Source: Arthrobacter cheniae (GTDB lineage Bacteria; Actinomycetota; Actinomycetes; Actinomycetales; Micrococcaceae). Taken from it: a DNA stretch of 64,000 bases. The notes under the pieces were generated by a model. It had not been told where the DNA came from and did no database searches. It was given only the letters and a program-made list of their open reading frames with translations. The stretch covers positions 32,467-96,466 of the forward strand of contig NZ_QZVT01000010.1 of assembly GCF_003602275.1 (NCBI RefSeq), given 5' to 3'. Positions 1-8,466 of the stretch are shown one piece after another. The position numbers and the translations under genes were made by a program. Numbering within the stretch: the first letter of the stretch is position 1; each line of letters opens with the position of its first letter.

Positions 1-97
1 ACTCCCCGCCGGCCGACGAGGAGTATTCCTTCCACACACACCGCCCTCCGCCACCATCGGGGAAAAGGTGGACCGGTAGCTACCTCAGGAGCTTTTC

Positions 98-850
98 ATG
101 TCATCAGCGCCACGTACGGGTTCTCGCCCGAGTCGCCGTACCCTGCTTACCGTGCTTGCCACACTCGCGGTAGCAACATTGGTGTTGTTCATTGGTTTCT
201 TCATCACTGAGGACCAAGCGCCACAGGGGCAGGAAGGGTCGGCCGTGAGCGGTGTTCGGGAATCCGTTGGCCCCAGCAAGGTGGACCTTGATACATCCCG
301 CCGAATAGACGGTGACGCGACAGCACTGGGGGCCGTTGATGCCCCGGTGGTGTTGGTTGAGTACGCCGATTACCGTTGCCCGTTCTGCGGGCTCTTCTCC
401 CGGGACACGCTGCCACCCTTGGTCGACAAGTACGTCGACGAGGGCCAGGTAAGGATTGAGTGGCGGGATCTGCCGGTCTTTGGGGAGGAATCATTCCAGG
501 CCGCGGTCGCAGGACGAGCAGCCGGGGAACAAGGCAAGTTCTGGGAATTCAATAAAGCAGTGTTCGCCGACGCCCCGGAAAGGGGTCATATCGCGCTTCC
601 ACCAGAGGAACTGGTTCGGATCGCAGAGAACGTCGGTGTGCCTGACATCAAACGGTTTACGGCTGATCTGAATTCGGAGGAACTGCAGCAGGCAGTGACA
701 GCCGACGCAGAGGAAGCCGCTGCCCTGGGGGCGACAGGAACCCCAGCCTTCCTCATCAATGATGTGCCGCTCACCGGTGCGCAACCACTGGAAGTCTTCG
801 AGGAAATCATCGATGCGGCGCTAGCCGAAGCCGAAGCCGAAGCCCAGTAA
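98..850 (+). CDS. Membrane-anchored DsbA-like thiol-disulfide oxidoreductase
   Basis: A 250-residue protein with a basic N-terminus and a single membrane segment at about residues 15-36. A thioredoxin-fold domain follows, with the redox motif CPFC at residues 94-97 and a cis-proline region (GATGTPAF) near residue 215. This is the architecture of actinobacterial Thioredoxin_4/DsbA-type proteins that oxidise or isomerise cysteines outside the membrane. A ribosome site (caggagc) lies just upstream of the ATG. The stop overlaps the start of the next gene (TAATG), so it is probably translated together with the CcdA-like partner that would supply its reducing equivalents. The family call is firm; the direction of redox transfer is inferred. 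Confidence 0.88.
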   Translation: MSSAPRTGSRPSRRTLLTVLATLAVATLVLFIGFFITEDQAPQGQEGSAVSGVRESVGPSKVDLDTSRRIDGDATALGAVDAPVVLVEYADYRCPFCGLFSRDTLPPLVDKYVDEGQVRIEWRDLPVFGEESFQAAVAGRAAGEQGKFWEFNKAVFADAPERGHIALPPEELVRIAENVGVPDIKRFTADLNSEELQQAVTADAEEAAALGATGTPAFLINDVPLTGAQPLEVFEEIIDAALAEAEAEAQ

Positions 851-1734
851 TGATGATCGGTTACGCCGGTGCCTTCATCGGCGGGATCCTGACGTTACTT
901 AGCCCCTGCTCGGCCCTCCTCCTTCCAGCCTTTTTCGCCTATGCATTCACGACGAAAACCCGCCTGATTGGACGAACGGTGCTGTTTTATGCGGGGTTGC
1001 TCTGCACCCTTGTCCCACTGGGCGTTTTTGCCGGAACGCTAGGATCGCTGGTCACCGCCGACCGTCCCGTCCTTATTGCAGTATCCGCCTCGGTGGTCAT
1101 CGTGCTCGGTGTGGTGCAGATCCTTGGTTTGCGGGTGCCGGCGTTTATCCGCCCGAAGGCCCGAAGTGGTTCGACCGGCATGTCGGTCTTCATCCTTGGC
1201 ATGGCCTACGGCGTGGCAGGAGCGTGCACCGGGCCCATCCTGGGCTCAATTCTGACGATCGCAGCAGCAGGAAGCAACGCAATGTACGGCGGTATTTTGC
1301 TAGCCGTCTACGCGCTGGGCATGGCCGTGCCGTTGTTCCTGCTCGCCTTGATCTGGGATCGCCTCGGCATTTCGGGCCGTCGCTGGCTTCGGCCCCGACC
1401 CCTAACCATCGGCTCGTGGAGCAATTCCGGGGTCATGGTGGTTTCCGGGCTCCTCTCCATAGGAATCGGGATCATGCTCCTTGTCACCGACGGCACGGCA
1501 GGCCTTGGCGGTATCCTCACCGTCACCGATCAGTTCCAACTGGAAGCCACCGTTCGTTCCCTGACATCACAGATTCCGAACACCGTAGTGGCCTTGGTGA
1601 CGACGGCCGTCCTTATCGTTGCCGCCACCGTTTATCTTTTGAAGACTCAGAAACGTACCCGTGCCGACGATCCCACGATTACCCATGACCCAGGAACCCA
1701 CACACCTCAGCAGGAGAAAGACGGGAACCGATGA
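850..1734 (+). CDS. CcdA/DsbD-type transmembrane electron carrier
   Basis: A 294-residue hydrophobic protein with about six to seven membrane segments. Two conserved cysteines stand in the typical settings: Cys20 in LSPCSALLLP and Cys126 in GACTGPILG. CcdA/DsbD-family proteins pass electrons from cytoplasmic thioredoxin to extracytoplasmic thiol proteins. It overlaps the DsbA-like gene upstream and the CxxC membrane gene downstream, so the three form one operon. The last 30 residues are a soluble polar tail. I am sure of the family; the DsbA-like neighbour as its partner is inferred from gene order. Confidence 0.88.
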   Translation: MMIGYAGAFIGGILTLLSPCSALLLPAFFAYAFTTKTRLIGRTVLFYAGLLCTLVPLGVFAGTLGSLVTADRPVLIAVSASVVIVLGVVQILGLRVPAFIRPKARSGSTGMSVFILGMAYGVAGACTGPILGSILTIAAAGSNAMYGGILLAVYALGMAVPLFLLALIWDRLGISGRRWLRPRPLTIGSWSNSGVMVVSGLLSIGIGIMLLVTDGTAGLGGILTVTDQFQLEATVRSLTSQIPNTVVALVTTAVLIVAATVYLLKTQKRTRADDPTITHDPGTHTPQQEKDGNR

Positions 1735-2285
1735 CGATGACGAGCACACCCAGAATTTCCTTAGCGGCAGCGTTGAGGCAGTGGCCGGGGCGGCGTTGGT
1801 TGGCCGTAGCGACAGGGACGGTTGGCGCCTACCTGCTGGTGGCGGTACCCACGGATCTGATTGACACCCCGTTCTTCTCCCGGGAAGTGCCCCCCACGTG
1901 GTGGTCATTTCCGGTACTGCTTGTATCCGCCGTTCTCACCGGCCTGGTGCTGGCCACCTATGTTGCCCCAATGCGGGCAGCTTCCGCTAGGACGCACGGC
2001 CGGTTCGGGGTGGCGGGTGCTGTCGTCACTTTCTTCGCCGTGGGCTGCCCTGTGTGCAACAAACTGGTCCTCCTGGCCCTCGGCACTTCCGGTGCGATGC
2101 AGTATTTTGAGCCGATCCAACCCTTACTTGCCGTCGTATCCGTCGGGCTTCTGGGATGGGCATTCCATCAACGAGCGACCTCCGAAGACCGCTGTCCCAC
2201 GCGTCCGCCACAGAGCCCGATAGCCACTTCGGAATCAGGTGCGCTTTCCACCTTCACCCCACGCAGCCCTTTCGACGGATCGTGA
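1731..2285 (+). CDS. Membrane protein with a CxxC motif, third gene of the thiol redox operon
   Basis: A 184-residue protein with about four membrane segments and a CPVC motif at residues 106-109, set at the start of a hydrophobic stretch (AVGCPVCNKLV). The ATG overlaps the TGA of the CcdA-like gene (ATGA), which indicates translational coupling. I do not know a named family for it. The cysteine pair in a membrane setting and the operon suggest that it takes part in the same disulfide relay, perhaps as an additional electron acceptor. The tail after residue 155 is polar and probably disordered. Confidence 0.75.
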   Translation: MTMTSTPRISLAAALRQWPGRRWLAVATGTVGAYLLVAVPTDLIDTPFFSREVPPTWWSFPVLLVSAVLTGLVLATYVAPMRAASARTHGRFGVAGAVVTFFAVGCPVCNKLVLLALGTSGAMQYFEPIQPLLAVVSVGLLGWAFHQRATSEDRCPTRPPQSPIATSESGALSTFTPRSPFDGS

Positions 2286-2330
2286 TACTAGTCTCGTGGC
2301 AAGAAGCTTCGGGTTTCAGCTCGTATCGGG

Positions 2331-3092
2331 CTACGCCTTGCATCCAAAGGAGGTCGAAATTTCAACGCGTTCACCCACCACGTAGCTGCGTCTGAACTCC
2401 AAGGACTGCGCCCGGTAGCAGCCAACCCTCTCTATCAGCAACAACGGAGCCCCGGCGCTACACGCCAGAAGACCAGCCTGTCCCTTATCTGCCACTACGG
2501 CCGAGAGGCTCTCCGTCCCCCCGTCCAGCACCATGCCGCAGCGTCGGTCCAGCTCGCCATACAGCGAGTTTTGGCTAAAGTCTGAGTCTTGCAGCGCGGA
2601 GGTGGTGTCTGCAGGGAGCCACACCTCATCAAGCCCGATGGGTTCTCCGTCCGCCAAACGAATGCGCGCGAGATGGAAAAGTTCAGCGGTCGCATCCATG
2701 GACAGCGCTGCCGCAACCGTCGAATTCTGAACAATATTCTGCTCCAGCACAATACTGCTGTGCGTCATTCCTGATTCCCGGATGGAGGCCAACAGACTGT
2801 AGAGCGGGCCGTACGCGGTGCTCTTGCCTGCGACCACCTTCGGCATTCTTCCCGGGTGCGCACTAACATGGCCGGCTTCACGCAACGGCCTCAATGCCGC
2901 CCGAATCGTCCCCCTACTCACCCCGTAACGCTGTGCTAGTTCCAGCTCACCCGGGAACCGTGCATCGAAGGTGCCGATGCGTATTTCGCGCAACAACTCG
3001 GCGCTGACGTTTTTCCACAACGGGCTGCCCGGGGACCTCTTGACCTCAAAGGCACCACTGGGAATTACCGGCACGTGCTCCTGAACGCTCAT
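2331..3092 (-). CDS. GntR-family regulator with UTRA ligand domain (HutC subfamily)
   Basis: A 253-residue protein. The N-terminal winged helix (about residues 22-90) carries the GntR signature: PLWKNVSAELLREIRIG, then FPGELELAQRYGVSRGTIRAAL. The C-terminal half (about 95-250) is a UTRA-type effector domain with the usual segments LARIRLADGEPIGLDEVWLP and LLLIERVGCYR. HutC-type regulators repress small-molecule uptake or catabolic genes and release DNA on ligand binding. It converges on the thiol redox operon and has no obvious metabolic partner here, so its target is unknown. Confidence 0.88.
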   Translation of the reverse strand: MSVQEHVPVIPSGAFEVKRSPGSPLWKNVSAELLREIRIGTFDARFPGELELAQRYGVSRGTIRAALRPLREAGHVSAHPGRMPKVVAGKSTAYGPLYSLLASIRESGMTHSSIVLEQNIVQNSTVAAALSMDATAELFHLARIRLADGEPIGLDEVWLPADTTSALQDSDFSQNSLYGELDRRCGMVLDGGTESLSAVVADKGQAGLLACSAGAPLLLIERVGCYRAQSLEFRRSYVVGERVEISTSFGCKA

Positions 3093-4323
3093 CTAACCTT
3101 TCACCGACAACCAATGCTCTAAAAAGGCTCCTACATACTAGAACCACGCCCTTCGTACTCAGCCCCGACGCTACTTCACCCCATCACCCCTGCGACGATG
3201 CTTACCAAATGTGCGATACGCCCATCTCGAGAAGATGACGACGCGGTGGCCGAGGCCCGGCCTTCATTGATACAGATTCTCTTTATCTCCACTGCTCTGC
3301 GCCGACGCAGCGCTGACAGTGGTGATGTTGACAGCTCCTACCGGTCCCGGCAATGGCCAGCAGTCTATCGGAGGCGCTGGCGTACGGGCCGCCGAAGGTC
3401 CAGAGGAAAAACGACCATGGTAAGGGATGGCTCCCTCAACCCGCGCCGGGTGAGACTGACACCTCGTTGAACCTTCTCCTCATCGAGAGCACCACGATGG
3501 ACACCGGCATGGCAGCACCCTCGGGTGCACCTAACAGGGGGTTGCTTTTGCTCCGCTTCTCGCTGCGGATCGGCTGGCGTCCGCTGCGACAATGACACCA
3601 CCTTTCGACCACTCGGTAAGGTCTGCTCCGGATGTTCGCAACGTCATGAAGCGGTGCTGCGGCAGGACGCCTGTGAGCTCACCGGTTCTACCCGCAGCAC
3701 CGTGTAGTTGTGTGAACCCTGCCGGATTCAACCCAGAACATTCCATGATTTGTGGTGAAGGTCGCTCGGTCGTCAGCCCACACCAGAGGGATAGAACCGA
3801 GCGGGGCGCCAGGCCGGGTGTTGAGGACCTCAGAACAGCGATCCCGCCGTACGGTCGGACGTGGGAGTTCGCACCCGCCGGGCGCCGGAACACCGGGGTG
3901 CGATGACGGAGGGCGGTTTGATCATTCAGGTTTAGTCATGACCCGGCCCGCGGTTCTGGTCATGGACTGACAGGCGCTCAGCCGACGGGCCCGGAAATTG
4001 CCCCGGGGTTTCTGGCAAGGCGTCACGATCGTCGACTCCGGGGTAGCTCACTCGGTCACCCGGCAAGCCCAGGGACGGTTCTACCTCGGCCCTAGATTCT
4101 CCCTACCCCCCCCCTCCCGCATGCTCCATCTCTCAAGGAATGCAGGGCGAGTCATTATGGTGGGTTGCCTCTGACCGCTGGCAACGTGCGCCGGGTCTCT
4201 CATCGCGGAAACAGTGAGGGATCCGGCGGCGTTGTGGCCGTGATGAGGTTCAACCCCGATCAGCGGTCCAGCGCCGAAGTGCCGCGGCGGACGGGTAATA
4301 CTTGCGGTACAGGCAGGGACGGG
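3093..4323. other. Gene-poor stretch, no supported gene
   Basis: About 1.2 kb with only short, overlapping frames in several phases and no ribosome site, domain or family signature I could recognise. A run of nine C residues lies near 4107-4115. One short frame near 4011-4090 reads like protein (WQGVTIVDSGVAHSV) but has no start and soon loses sense, so it may be a gene relic. Confidence 0.5.
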
Positions 4324-4818
4324 TCAGTGGCTGGTGCGGCCTGAAGTGGAGGCGAGTACCGGGGGTAGTACTCGATCCGCGATCATGCCGGTCACTACCG
4401 AGAACACCGCTTTGTGCAGGACGTCGACGGTTCGTTCGCTCGTGGGCCAGGTGGCTGACGGGGCGCTGGCGCCAGTGGCATTTTCGATGGTCTGGTCGAA
4501 TCCGAGGCGTATCACGGTGTGCCAGGCATTGGCGTGGGTGCCGCGGAGACCGGTGACCGCCCACACACCCCGCAGCGCTCCAAGAGCCGCGCCGGTGCCG
4601 TAATGCATCAGGTGGTTCCACACGAGAGGTTTCGCGTCCTCACCCGGATGCTGGCCAAGCAAGGTCAACAGGGCACGGGCGGGCACGTAGGAGTTCGGGC
4701 GGCGGGTTATGGCTTGTTCGATCTTCTCGCCCACCACCATTACCGCCGCTCCGGCGAGTCCTGCAACTGCTCCGGTAGCGGCCGCTCCAGCAAGTCCGTG
4801 GAAGCGTGAGGTCGTCAT
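4324..4818 (-). CDS. Small membrane protein of unknown function
   Basis: A 164-residue protein that begins with a Gly/Ala-rich hydrophobic segment (about residues 8-28) containing repeated small-residue packing patterns. A second hydrophobic segment lies around residues 75-90, and a third near the C-terminus (FSVVTGMIADRVLPPVL). No family is recognised. It is the last gene of a minus-strand group that begins with the DUF2243 gene, with a 120-base gap after the truncated ctaG. Those neighbours are often met beside copper and cytochrome oxidase genes, but nothing in this protein itself points to copper. Confidence 0.65.
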   Translation of the reverse strand: MTTSRFHGLAGAAATGAVAGLAGAAVMVVGEKIEQAITRRPNSYVPARALLTLLGQHPGEDAKPLVWNHLMHYGTGAALGALRGVWAVTGLRGTHANAWHTVIRLGFDQTIENATGASAPSATWPTSERTVDVLHKAVFSVVTGMIADRVLPPVLASTSGRTSH

Positions 4819-4938
4819 AATTTCTTCTTCATTGTGTGTTTGTTGATCGGTTTACATGTCGGGTTAGCAGTCGGGTGGTGAGCCGGTTTGCGGTTTGCCG
4901 GTTCTCCGATGGTGCTCAGGCGATGGTCCGGGCACCTG

Positions 4939-5346
4939 CTACGGGCTCTCGCGCGGGCGGGTGCTGCGGTGCCAGCCGGCGAGCAGCAGGATGATCAGGG
5001 TGATGTCCACGACGTTACCGCCGAAGTACATCAGCTGCGCGCCGGTCTCAGCGTCGGCGGCCTCGACCCCGGTTGGCGGGTGGGCGTAGAGCCATCTGAT
5101 CAGGACGGAGTGAGCGGTCATGAACACGACCAGCCCCGCCGACCGCACCACGATCGAGGCGCGGTGCCGGTTCGGGTCGGCCCCAATCAGGGAGGCGGTT
5201 AAGAAATAGCCGGCCACGAAAATATGGGTGTGCACCAGGGTGAGGGCAGCCACTACCTCGAACAACACCCACCCGGACACGGCAGTGTCGTGATGCTTTA
5301 CGGGCCCTCCTGGCCCGCGCGCTGATGAGGAACATGAGTGCGCCAC
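4939..5346 (-). pseudogene. CtaG-like cytochrome oxidase assembly protein, C-terminal half only
   Basis: The 135-residue frame matches only the C-terminal half of caa3-type CtaG proteins: a histidine helix (LVHTHIFVAGYFL), then the stretch TGAQLMYFGGNVVD, then a final membrane helix. Full members are about 260-300 residues with a long multi-spanning N-terminal part, which is absent. An AGGAGG site stands where the original start would be expected, just after the DUF2243 gene, but no start codon follows it at normal distance. The sequence jumps straight into the middle of the protein, so a 5' internal deletion is the likely cause. A GTG or ATG within the DUF2243 end could still give a short product. 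Confidence 0.7.
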
Positions 5347-5822
5347 ACAACGAACAGGCCGATCAGCAGGAGCATGACCGCCGAGCCCAGCCAGGCGATG
5401 TCATAGGGCAATAACTCCACGCCATAACGGATCTGGTGGATGCGCAGCACCTTGTGATTGATGACGCCGTCGAAGAGCTGGAAGAATCCGATCCCGGTGA
5501 TCACCGCCCCGCTCCACCGCTTCCATACCACCTCGCTCCAGCGCCGGACATCAGCCAGCAGGAACAAACCCCAGATGGTGATGAACCACCCGAATGCATG
5601 GAAGAACCCGTCAGCAGTCAGCGCCACCTCGGTGGTAGACAGGTCATAGAAGTGGTGCCACTGCAAACCCAGATGAAAAACAAACAGGTCAATGATCGAC
5701 GCCGCGATTCCGCAGCCGAAGAGGAACCCGGACAACACCGTGCGCCGCGCCACATTGATCTCCGGGTTCCTCCGACGATTGACTCCTGCTCCCTGACCTG
5801 CGCCCATTTCAGCAGCCGACAT
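5298..5822 (-). CDS. DUF2243 membrane protein
   Basis: A 174-residue protein with four membrane helices and the recognisable DUF2243 core: SGFLFGCGIAASIIDLFVFH near residue 30, WHHFYDL, DGFFHAFGWF, GIGFFQLFDGVINHKVL and the tail helix. Histidines inside membrane helices are conserved in the family. Its biochemical role is unknown, but it is commonly followed by ctaG, as here, which suggests a link to copper or heme-copper oxidase biogenesis. It heads the minus-strand group 5822-4324. The ctaG partner is broken, so any joint function is probably lost. Confidence 0.85.
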   Translation of the reverse strand: MSAAEMGAGQGAGVNRRRNPEINVARRTVLSGFLFGCGIAASIIDLFVFHLGLQWHHFYDLSTTEVALTADGFFHAFGWFITIWGLFLLADVRRWSEVVWKRWSGAVITGIGFFQLFDGVINHKVLRIHQIRYGVELLPYDIAWLGSAVMLLLIGLFVVWRTHVPHQRAGQEGP

Positions 5823-5855
5823 TTTCAGCAGTGGACATTGCAGAATCCCTCCGAC

Positions 5856-6320
5856 TCACCGGCGTGATCGTCCCGCCGATTCGGTGACATTCTCAGACAT
5901 GCTCAAAGATGGCCCCGCAATCACCCCTTTGAAGAAAGGGCTCAATGCCTGTGAGCTCAGTGCCTGTGGGCCCGGTGCGTGTCCTTGATATCTATCAGCG
6001 TCCGTGGTGGCCATCAACCGCAGTTCCAGGGCGGAAGCGACCTGCTCAGCCGACGGTGCCCCTCTACCTCCGGTGGGAGTCTGGTAGATCCTGCAGGCAA
6101 GTGCCTGTGCTGGAGCACCATCAGGAAAGAGATCACGTCCGTCCTCGAGCATCGTCGGGGATCCGGCGAATCCTGTCCCGTGAACGTCAGCCGGATCGCA
6201 AAGCGTCCGCACACCTACCTCGAGGGTGGGGCATCCCACCACCCGAAGGGCATCCTCGACGGCAGCCGCCGCGTCGGCAGTGTTCGGACAACCCTCGATC
6301 GCCAGAATCTCTATTCGCAT
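5856..6320 (-). CDS. Thioredoxin-fold-like small protein (alkylmercury-lyase-associated type)
   Basis: A 154-residue protein starting with a beta strand and a single N-terminal cysteine (MRIEILAIEGCPNTADA), followed by GFAGSPTMLEDGRDLFP and a segment ALACRIYQTPTGG. This pattern is that of small thioredoxin-fold proteins often annotated as alkylmercury lyase-like or hypothetical. There is only one cysteine in the N-terminal motif (GCPN) instead of CxxC, so it is unlikely to be a classical disulfide reductase. The last 50 residues are low in structure. It is divergent from the sulfide-response genes that follow. Confidence 0.7.
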   Translation of the reverse strand: MRIEILAIEGCPNTADAAAAVEDALRVVGCPTLEVGVRTLCDPADVHGTGFAGSPTMLEDGRDLFPDGAPAQALACRIYQTPTGGRGAPSAEQVASALELRLMATTDADRYQGHAPGPQALSSQALSPFFKGVIAGPSLSMSENVTESAGRSRR

Positions 6321-6389
6321 ACTCCAGTGTCAGGGATGATCCGAAGGGCTGTCCTGTCCTACTGAACATTGGGGCACCTGTCGACAAAC

Positions 6390-6405
6390 ATACCCCCGGG
6401 GGTAT
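6390..6405. promoter_or_regulatory. CsoR/CstR-type operator 1
   Basis: A perfect 16-base palindrome, ATACCCCCGGGGGTAT, with the TACCCC/GGGGTA half-sites bound by CsoR-family repressors (copper-sensing CsoR, persulfide-sensing CstR). It lies 41 bases upstream of the small cysteine-rich gene at 6447, where it would cover the promoter. Confidence 0.75.
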
Positions 6406-6446
6406 AAGGTTAGGCGCGTGTACGAGTTGCCATCAAAGGAGTCATC

Positions 6447-6614
6447 ATGTGTCGTGCTGTGATCTGTAAGACGTGCGGGAAGACGACATGGGCGGGCTGT
6501 GGACAGCATGTCGACCAGGTGCTCCGCGGGGTGCCCCGAGCACAACGATGCGCCGGACATGAAGCACCACCAGCGTCACTAAGCTTCCTGCAGCGGCTCT
6601 TCAAGCGGCGCTAG
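6447..6614 (+). CDS. Small cysteine-rich protein, 55 aa
   Basis: A 55-residue ORF with a good ribosome site (AAAGGA at 6435-6440) and ATG start. It opens with cysteines spaced like a zinc-binding knuckle (MCRAVICKTCGKTTWAGCG) and has a fifth cysteine at residue 35 followed by GH. Small proteins of this type are frequent in actinobacteria beside rhodanese and sulfide genes, though their function is not known to me. It lies between operator 1 and operators 2 and 3, so it is probably co-regulated with the CstB-like enzyme. A role in metal or sulfane-sulfur binding is inference. Confidence 0.72.
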   Translation: MCRAVICKTCGKTTWAGCGQHVDQVLRGVPRAQRCAGHEAPPASLSFLQRLFKRR

Positions 6615-6817
6615 CTCAGCACGGAGCCACCCACTGCCCGCAAACCCGTGCCCGGTCCGTTCCTACTTAGTGCTTTCCCCAGCGCTGCCACCGCACAGGC
6701 CGGCCTCCTTCCGACCAGGTGCGTACCCGGATTTGTCCTGCTCCGGGTCCGGGCACGCACCCCCTCTTTTTGTAGGATCACGCACGGGTCGGCGGTCGCA
6801 CCACCTGCCTTGCATGC

Positions 6818-6833
6818 ATACCCCATGGGGTAT
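6818..6833. promoter_or_regulatory. CsoR/CstR-type operator 2
   Basis: Perfect 16-base palindrome ATACCCCATGGGGTAT, 91 bases upstream of the CstB-like start. Same half-sites as operator 1. Confidence 0.75.
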
Positions 6834-6851
6834 TACGATGGAGACCAAAAG

Positions 6852-6867
6852 ATACCCCCTAGGGTAT
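6852..6867. promoter_or_regulatory. CsoR/CstR-type operator 3
   Basis: Near-perfect palindrome ATACCCCCTAGGGTAT, centred 34 bases (about three helical turns) from operator 2, so two repressor tetramers could sit on the same DNA face. It lies 57 bases before the CstB-like ATG. Confidence 0.7.
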
Positions 6868-6923
6868 TAGAAGTAGTTTCCTGTGGGGTGTCAGATCCCC
6901 GAATCGATGAAGGAGAACACCAG

Positions 6924-8345
6924 ATGCTGATTGAGCGTATTTACGACGAGGACCTCGCCCAGGCCAGTTACCTGATCGGCTGCCAGGCCAACGGGACGGC
7001 GGTCGTAGTCGATAGCCGACGTGACATCGCTGTTTACCAGGACCTCGCCGCGAAGAACAACATGAGAATCGTGGCCGTCACCGAAACCCACATCCACGCC
7101 GACTACCTCTCCGGCACCCGGGAACTGGCTGCGGCGACCGGGGCTGAGATGTACGTCTCCGGCGAAGGCGGACCGGACTGGCAGTACGCCTTCGACGCCA
7201 CGCGCCTTTTCGACGGGGACGCGATCACCGTCGGCAATATCAGCATCCAGGCTGCCCACACCCCGGGACACACACCCGAACACCTGTCCTTCCTCGTTAC
7301 CGACGGCGCGTTCAGCGATAAGCCCGGCTACCTGCTCTCGGGTGACTTCGTGTTCTCCGGTGACCTCGGCCGCCCGGATCTCCTCGATGAAGCCGCAGGC
7401 GGCGTTGATACCCGCTTCGAGGGTGCGAAGCAGCTGTTCAAGAGCCTGCAGGAGAAGTTCCTGACCCTGCCCGATCACGTTCAGGTCCACCCCGCCCACG
7501 GTGCCGGCAGCGCCTGCGGCAAAGCCCTCGGTGCGATCCCGTCCTCGACCGTGGGTTACGAACGGCTTTACTCCTGGTGGGGCCCGTATCTGGCGGCGAA
7601 CGACGAGCAGGGCTTCATCGACGAGCTCCTCGACGGACAGCCCGACGCGCACGCCTACTTCGGCCGGATGAAGCGCGAGAACCGCGACGGCCCCGCCATC
7701 ATGGGAGAGCGTGCGCCCCTGACCGAACTCGGGCAGGACGAGGTGGTCAGGGGTCTCGCCGCAGACACGCTGACGTTCATCGACACCCGCACAGCGAACG
7801 AGGTCCACGCCGGGACCGTGGAGAAGTCCTTGAACATCCCCGCAGGCGCCGCGATCGCGACCTATGGGGCGTGGGTTGTGAACCCGGAGACGGACAAGAA
7901 CCCGCTGGTCCTGCTCGCCACCGGACAAGACCAGGCACAGGAGATCTGGGACCACCTCGTCAGGGTCGGCATCGATCGGGTCGCCGGGTACGTCACCAGC
8001 ATCGACGGGCTCCCCACCACCACGCCCGCCCTCATCCAACCCGCCGACCTCGTAAACGTCGACGCGGCGATGATCCTCGACGTCCGGAACCGTACCGAGC
8101 ACACCAGCGGGCATGTTCCTAGAGCGCACCAGCTCAACGGCGGCCGGGTCATGTGGCACCTCGACGAACTCCCCACCGACGGAACCATTGTTAGCTACTG
8201 CCAGAGCGGGCTCCGCAATTCCGTCGCTGCCAGTGCCCTCCGCCGGGCAGGCTACGACGTCGTTGAACTCGACGGCAGCTACACCGCCTGGAGCGCCTAC
8301 CAGCAAACACAGGCACAGGCACAGGAGAACGTGCTCACCAGCTGA
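6924..8345 (+). CDS. CstB-like persulfide dioxygenase-rhodanese fusion
   Basis: A 473-residue protein. The N-terminal metallo-beta-lactamase fold is of the persulfide dioxygenase type: THIHADY at 55-61, TPGHT with His116, then LLSGDFVFSGDLGRPDL and VHPAHG. A degenerate rhodanese-like domain without an active cysteine comes next (about 265-365). The C-terminal rhodanese is active-looking, with CQSGLRN at about 426-432. This order matches Staphylococcus CstB, which oxidises persulfides to thiosulfate. I chose the ATG at 6924 (AAGGAG upstream). The open frame runs back to 6648, but that stretch contains operators 2 and 3 and is not coding. Induction by sulfide through a CstR-like repressor is inferred; no such repressor gene is in the window. 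Confidence 0.9.
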   Translation: MLIERIYDEDLAQASYLIGCQANGTAVVVDSRRDIAVYQDLAAKNNMRIVAVTETHIHADYLSGTRELAAATGAEMYVSGEGGPDWQYAFDATRLFDGDAITVGNISIQAAHTPGHTPEHLSFLVTDGAFSDKPGYLLSGDFVFSGDLGRPDLLDEAAGGVDTRFEGAKQLFKSLQEKFLTLPDHVQVHPAHGAGSACGKALGAIPSSTVGYERLYSWWGPYLAANDEQGFIDELLDGQPDAHAYFGRMKRENRDGPAIMGERAPLTELGQDEVVRGLAADTLTFIDTRTANEVHAGTVEKSLNIPAGAAIATYGAWVVNPETDKNPLVLLATGQDQAQEIWDHLVRVGIDRVAGYVTSIDGLPTTTPALIQPADLVNVDAAMILDVRNRTEHTSGHVPRAHQLNGGRVMWHLDELPTDGTIVSYCQSGLRNSVAASALRRAGYDVVELDGSYTAWSAYQQTQAQAQENVLTS

Positions 8346-8418
8346 CCGGCGGCCCCTGCCACTGACAGCCGGGGCCACTTACGGTTGACGCAGCCACCTG
8401 AAGCCGGCACTCCTTATA

Positions 8419-8459
8419 ACCAACGGGACGAGACATCATCGATGTGTCGTCCCGTTGGT
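8419..8459. terminator. Bidirectional hairpin terminator
   Basis: Perfect 13-base arms (ACCAACGGGACGA at 8419-8431 with its complement at 8447-8459) around a 15-base loop. It sits between the converging CstB-like gene and the MetE-family remnant. Confidence 0.75.
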
Positions 8460-8466
8460 GTTTCCC

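Noticed and set aside
3592..3906. Plus-strand frame of 104 codons in the gene-poor stretch
   Set aside because: No ribosome site, Arg/Pro-rich, and overlapped by equally good frames on both strands.
6648..6923. In-frame 5' extension of the CstB-like gene
   Set aside because: It contains two CsoR/CstR-type operators and unlikely composition; the ATG at 6924 has a good ribosome site and starts the conserved domain.
6891..8378. Long minus-strand open frame of 495 codons opposite the CstB-like gene
   Set aside because: It is the complement of a gene with all catalytic motifs on the plus strand; the minus reading is Val/Gly/Glu-rich without any family signature.
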